Source: Prevotellaceae bacterium
GTDB taxonomy: Bacteria; Bacteroidota; Bacteroidia; Bacteroidales; UBA932
Assembly: GCA_031279735.1 (NCBI GenBank)
Contig: JAITHX010000095.1
Span: forward strand, 1-7,670
Direction: 5' to 3'
Length of the DNA: 7,670 bases
Shown here: piece by piece, positions 5,616 through 7,670 of the stretch
How the letters are laid out: each line of letters opens with the position of its first letter
How positions within the stretch are numbered: position 1 is the stretch's first letter
Made by a program: the position numbers and the translations under genes
The notes under the pieces: model-generated
Database searches by the model: none
The model's input: only the letters and a program-made list of their open reading frames with translations
Told to the model about the DNA's origin: nothing

Positions 5616-5639
5616 ATGTTTGTTAAAATCTATACGTGA
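5616..5639 (+). CDS. Seven-codon leader mini-ORF directly before ntpB
   Basis: ATG at 5616 opens the peptide MFVKIYT, with the TGA stop at 5637-5639 immediately followed by the ATG of subunit B at 5640. A CAGGAAA (5604-5610) sits about six bases before the ATG as a plausible ribosome site, whereas no purine-rich site lies directly before the subunit B start. It is in the same frame as subunit B, separated only by the stop. It may couple translation of B to initiation at this mini-ORF. It could also be chance, since such short frames are frequent. Confidence 0.35.
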   Translation: MFVKIYT

Positions 5640-6959
5640 ATGATGGAAAAAAAAGCGTTTCAGAAAGTTTACACTAAATTGCAGGCGATTACCAAAGCTA
5701 CGGTTGCCGTTAGAGCCGAGGGCGCGGGCAACGAGGAGCTTGCAATGGTCGGCGGAAGGCTGGCTCAAGTGGTGCGGATTATTGGCGACACCGTTACTCT
5801 TCAGGTCTTCGCCGGCACCGAAGGTATCTCGACCGATACCGAAGTGATTTTCCTCGGAGAACCTCCAGCCCTGAACGTGGGCGACGATCTCGCCGGACGC
5901 TTTTTCGACGCCTACGGCAAACCCATGGGCGAAGACGCTGAAATTCGGGGCGAAAAACGCTATATCGGAGGTCCGTCGGTCAATCCCTATCGACGGAAAC
6001 AGCCGTCGGAGTACATTCATACGGGCGTCGCGGGCATCGACCTGAACAACGCTCTGGTGTCGGGTCAGAAAATCCCCTTCTTCGCCGACCCCGATCAGCC
6101 CTACAACCAGGTCATGGCAATGGTGGCTCTCAGAGCCAAGGTGGACAAGATCATTCTCGGCGGAATGGGCTTGAGCAACGACGATTTCCTATATTTCAAA
6201 AAAGTGTTCGAGAATGCCGGCGCGCTCAACCGCATAATCTGTTTCGCGAACACCACCGAACAGCCGCCCATCGAACGGCTGCTCATTCCCGACATGGCGC
6301 TCACCGCCGCCGAATATTTCGCGGTCGATAAGAACGAAAACGTGCTGGTGCTGCTCACCGACATGACGCAGTATGCCGACGCGCTCAGCATCGTGTCCAA
6401 TCGCATGGATCAGATTCCCTCGAAGGACAGTATGCCGGGCTCGCTCTATTCCGACCTTGCGAAAATTTACGAAAAGGCAGTGCAGTTGCCCGAAGGCGGC
6501 TCCATTACAATCATCGCCGTGACGACGCTGAACGACGGCGACATTACTCACGCCGTGCCGGACAATACGGGCTACATCACCGAAGGTCAGCTTTTCCTGC
6601 GCCGCGACAGCGACACGGGCAAGGTGGTGGTCGATCCGTTCCGCAGTCTTTCCCGTCTCAAGCAGCTTGTCATCGGGAAGCAAACGCGCGAAGATCATCC
6701 GCAGGTGATGAACTCTGCCGTGCGCCTCTACGCCGATGCCGCCAACGCCAAGACTAAACTCGAAAACGGATTCGAACTCTCGGACTACGACAAGCGTTGC
6801 ATGGGTTTCGCCAAAGAGTATTCGGAACATCTCCTCGCAGTTGATCTCAACATCGACTCGGTCGAAATGCTCGACAGGGCTTGGGGGCTGTTTGCAAAGT
6901 ATTTCCGACGCGAAGAGGTGCGCATCAAGGACGAACTGACGGCGAAATACTGGAAGTAA
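5640..6959 (+). CDS. ntpB: V/A-type ATP synthase/ATPase subunit B
   Basis: This 439-residue protein is the non-catalytic nucleotide-interface subunit alternating with subunit A in the cytoplasmic V1/A1 hexamer of the ion-pumping ATPase. An N-terminal beta-barrel domain (about 10-80) is followed by the central domain. SGQKIPFFADPDQPYN at 141-156 occupies the place of the P-loop, which is absent as normal for B subunits. Further family blocks are ANTTEQPPIERLLIPDMALTAAEYFA (203-228), LLTDMTQYADALS (238-250), MPGSLYSDLAKIYE (265-278), DNTGYITEGQLFLRRD (308-323), and SLSRL (336-340) with an Arg at the interface with A. The helical C-terminal domain ends in YWK. The length and the insertion-poor sequence resemble Bacteroidota-type B subunits. 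It starts MMEKK directly after the TGA of the mini-ORF; the second ATG (5643) is an alternative start. The genes for subunits E and A, which normally lie just upstream, are absent here. Confidence 0.96.
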   Translation: MMEKKAFQKVYTKLQAITKATVAVRAEGAGNEELAMVGGRLAQVVRIIGDTVTLQVFAGTEGISTDTEVIFLGEPPALNVGDDLAGRFFDAYGKPMGEDAEIRGEKRYIGGPSVNPYRRKQPSEYIHTGVAGIDLNNALVSGQKIPFFADPDQPYNQVMAMVALRAKVDKIILGGMGLSNDDFLYFKKVFENAGALNRIICFANTTEQPPIERLLIPDMALTAAEYFAVDKNENVLVLLTDMTQYADALSIVSNRMDQIPSKDSMPGSLYSDLAKIYEKAVQLPEGGSITIIAVTTLNDGDITHAVPDNTGYITEGQLFLRRDSDTGKVVVDPFRSLSRLKQLVIGKQTREDHPQVMNSAVRLYADAANAKTKLENGFELSDYDKRCMGFAKEYSEHLLAVDLNIDSVEMLDRAWGLFAKYFRREEVRIKDELTAKYWK

Positions 6960-7558
6960 TGGCTATAAAATTTCAATTCAACAAAACTTCGCTCAACGAT
7001 CTCAACAAGCAGTTGAAGATGCGCGTCAGGGCTTTGCCCACCATAAAGAACAAGGAGTCGGCGCTTCGGCTCGAAGTGCAGAAGGCGAAGGAACGCGCCG
7101 ACAAACTCGCCGCCGAACTGGAAAAGCTCCTCGCGGCGCACGCCTTCATGTCGCAGCTCTGGAACGAGTTCGAGTCGGATCTGGTGTCCGTGAGCGACGT
7201 GCTGGTGGGCAACGTGAAGATAGCCGGGGTCAACATTCCCGCGCTCAAGGAAGTTGTTTTCGACGTTCGTCCCTACAGCCTGTTCGCCTCGCCCGCATGG
7301 TACGACGAGGGAGTGAACATTCTCAAACTTTTGGCGAACACAGGCATAGAATACGAGTTCTATCTCAACAAAACCGGCGTGCTCGACAAGGCGCGGAAGA
7401 AAACCACACAGAAAGTGAATCTCTACGAAAAGGTGCAGATTCCGGGATACTCGGAAGCCATACGGAAAATCAAGCGTTTTCTGGAGGACGAGGAGAATCT
7501 CTCGAAATCGGCTCAGAAGATAGTCAAGAAACGTCAGAACGAGGAGGATGGACAATGA
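6959..7558 (+). CDS. ntpD: V/A-type ATPase subunit D (central stalk)
   Basis: The 199-residue product is the rotor shaft of the V/A-ATPase, coupling ATP hydrolysis in the A/B head to the membrane ring. The start MAIKFQFNKTSLNDLNKQLK at 6959 overlaps the subunit B stop by one base (TAATG). A longer frame beginning at 6881 runs back inside the B gene and is not used. The N-terminal part (about 8-70) and the C-terminal part (about 150-195) are long, charged, heptad-like helices (RLEVQKAKERADKLAAELEKLL; SEAIRKIKRFLEDEENLSKSAQKI), which form the antiparallel coiled coil of the shaft. The middle part, about 75-140, is globular. The pattern FNKTSL-x-x-LNKQLK and the closing KKRQNEED are as in Bacteroidota D subunits. 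The ATGA overlap with the next gene shows translational coupling. Confidence 0.93.
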   Translation: MAIKFQFNKTSLNDLNKQLKMRVRALPTIKNKESALRLEVQKAKERADKLAAELEKLLAAHAFMSQLWNEFESDLVSVSDVLVGNVKIAGVNIPALKEVVFDVRPYSLFASPAWYDEGVNILKLLANTGIEYEFYLNKTGVLDKARKKTTQKVNLYEKVQIPGYSEAIRKIKRFLEDEENLSKSAQKIVKKRQNEEDGQ

Positions 7559-7670
7559 TAGTACCGATGATTAAATACTCGTTCCTGCTCCACCGCGACG
7601 ATTTGAACGAGTTTCTCGAAAGTCTCCGGCAGGCGGGAATGGTGCACGTGGAAACGGAAAACGTGGAACC
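7555..7670 (+). CDS. ntpI: V/A-type ATPase subunit I, N-terminal fragment (runs off the window)
   Basis: The first 38 codons read MIVPMIKYSFLLHRDDLNEFLESLRQAGMVHVETENVE. A short start, then KYSFLLHRDDLNEFLESLRQAGMVHV, is characteristic of the cytoplasmic N-terminal domain of subunit I (the a-subunit homologue, whose membrane domain carries the ion half-channels). It also fits its usual place after D in Bacteroidota ATPase clusters. The ATG at 7555 overlaps the TGA of subunit D (ATGA), and a strong Shine-Dalgarno AGGAGG lies at 7542-7547, seven bases before the start. A second in-frame ATG at 7567 is possible. The membrane part is outside the window. Confidence 0.88.
   Translation, partial: MIVPMIKYSFLLHRDDLNEFLESLRQAGMVHVETENVE

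Noticed and set aside
5616..6959. Subunit B extended N-terminally by reading through the in-frame TGA
   Set aside because: TGA serves as the normal stop in ung and ntpD in this window, so recoding is not supported.

Overview
The window looks like chromosomal DNA of a member of the Bacteroidota, most likely Bacteroidales. The evidence is the gene families (a Bacteroidota-type serine hydrolase-like protein, a Bacteroidota-type V/A-ATPase cluster, a small OmpA/porin-like barrel), two upstream regions carrying the TAnnTTTG promoter element typical of this phylum, and mostly weak Shine-Dalgarno sites. I cannot name the genus from the sequence alone.

Layout. Positions 1-197 hold the 5' end of a leftward AAA-type ATPase that runs off the window. 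Positions 198-968 form a gene-poor stretch of about 770 bases, packed with short tandem arrays: 7-bp units TGAATTA, GGTTAGT and CCCCATA/G, an 11-bp purine-rich unit, and two perfect 12-bp copies. It also has several inverted repeats. From 969 to the end every gene reads rightward with tight packing: a secreted serine hydrolase (beta-lactamase-fold) homologue whose catalytic motifs appear lost, mannonate dehydratase UxuA, a small outer-membrane beta-barrel protein, uracil-DNA glycosylase Ung, and a SpoU/TrmH-family RNA 2'-O-methyltransferase overlapping ung by 4 nt. After a 185-base gap come V/A-type ATPase subunits B, D and the start of I.

The gap before subunit B contains a good Bacteroidota promoter, a leader that can fold into a long closed structure with mutually exclusive inner helices, and a 7-codon mini-ORF whose stop codon directly abuts the subunit B start. 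Subunits E and A, which usually precede B, are not upstream here, so the ATPase genes appear to be split or rearranged. The B-D-I genes are joined by 1-nt and 4-nt overlaps and are clearly one transcription unit.

The points most worth following up are the structured leader with mini-ORF before the V-ATPase genes, the apparent pseudo-enzyme at 969-2264, and the dense set of heptameric tandem repeats in the intergenic region, one of which covers the upstream half of the promoter of the pseudo-enzyme gene.
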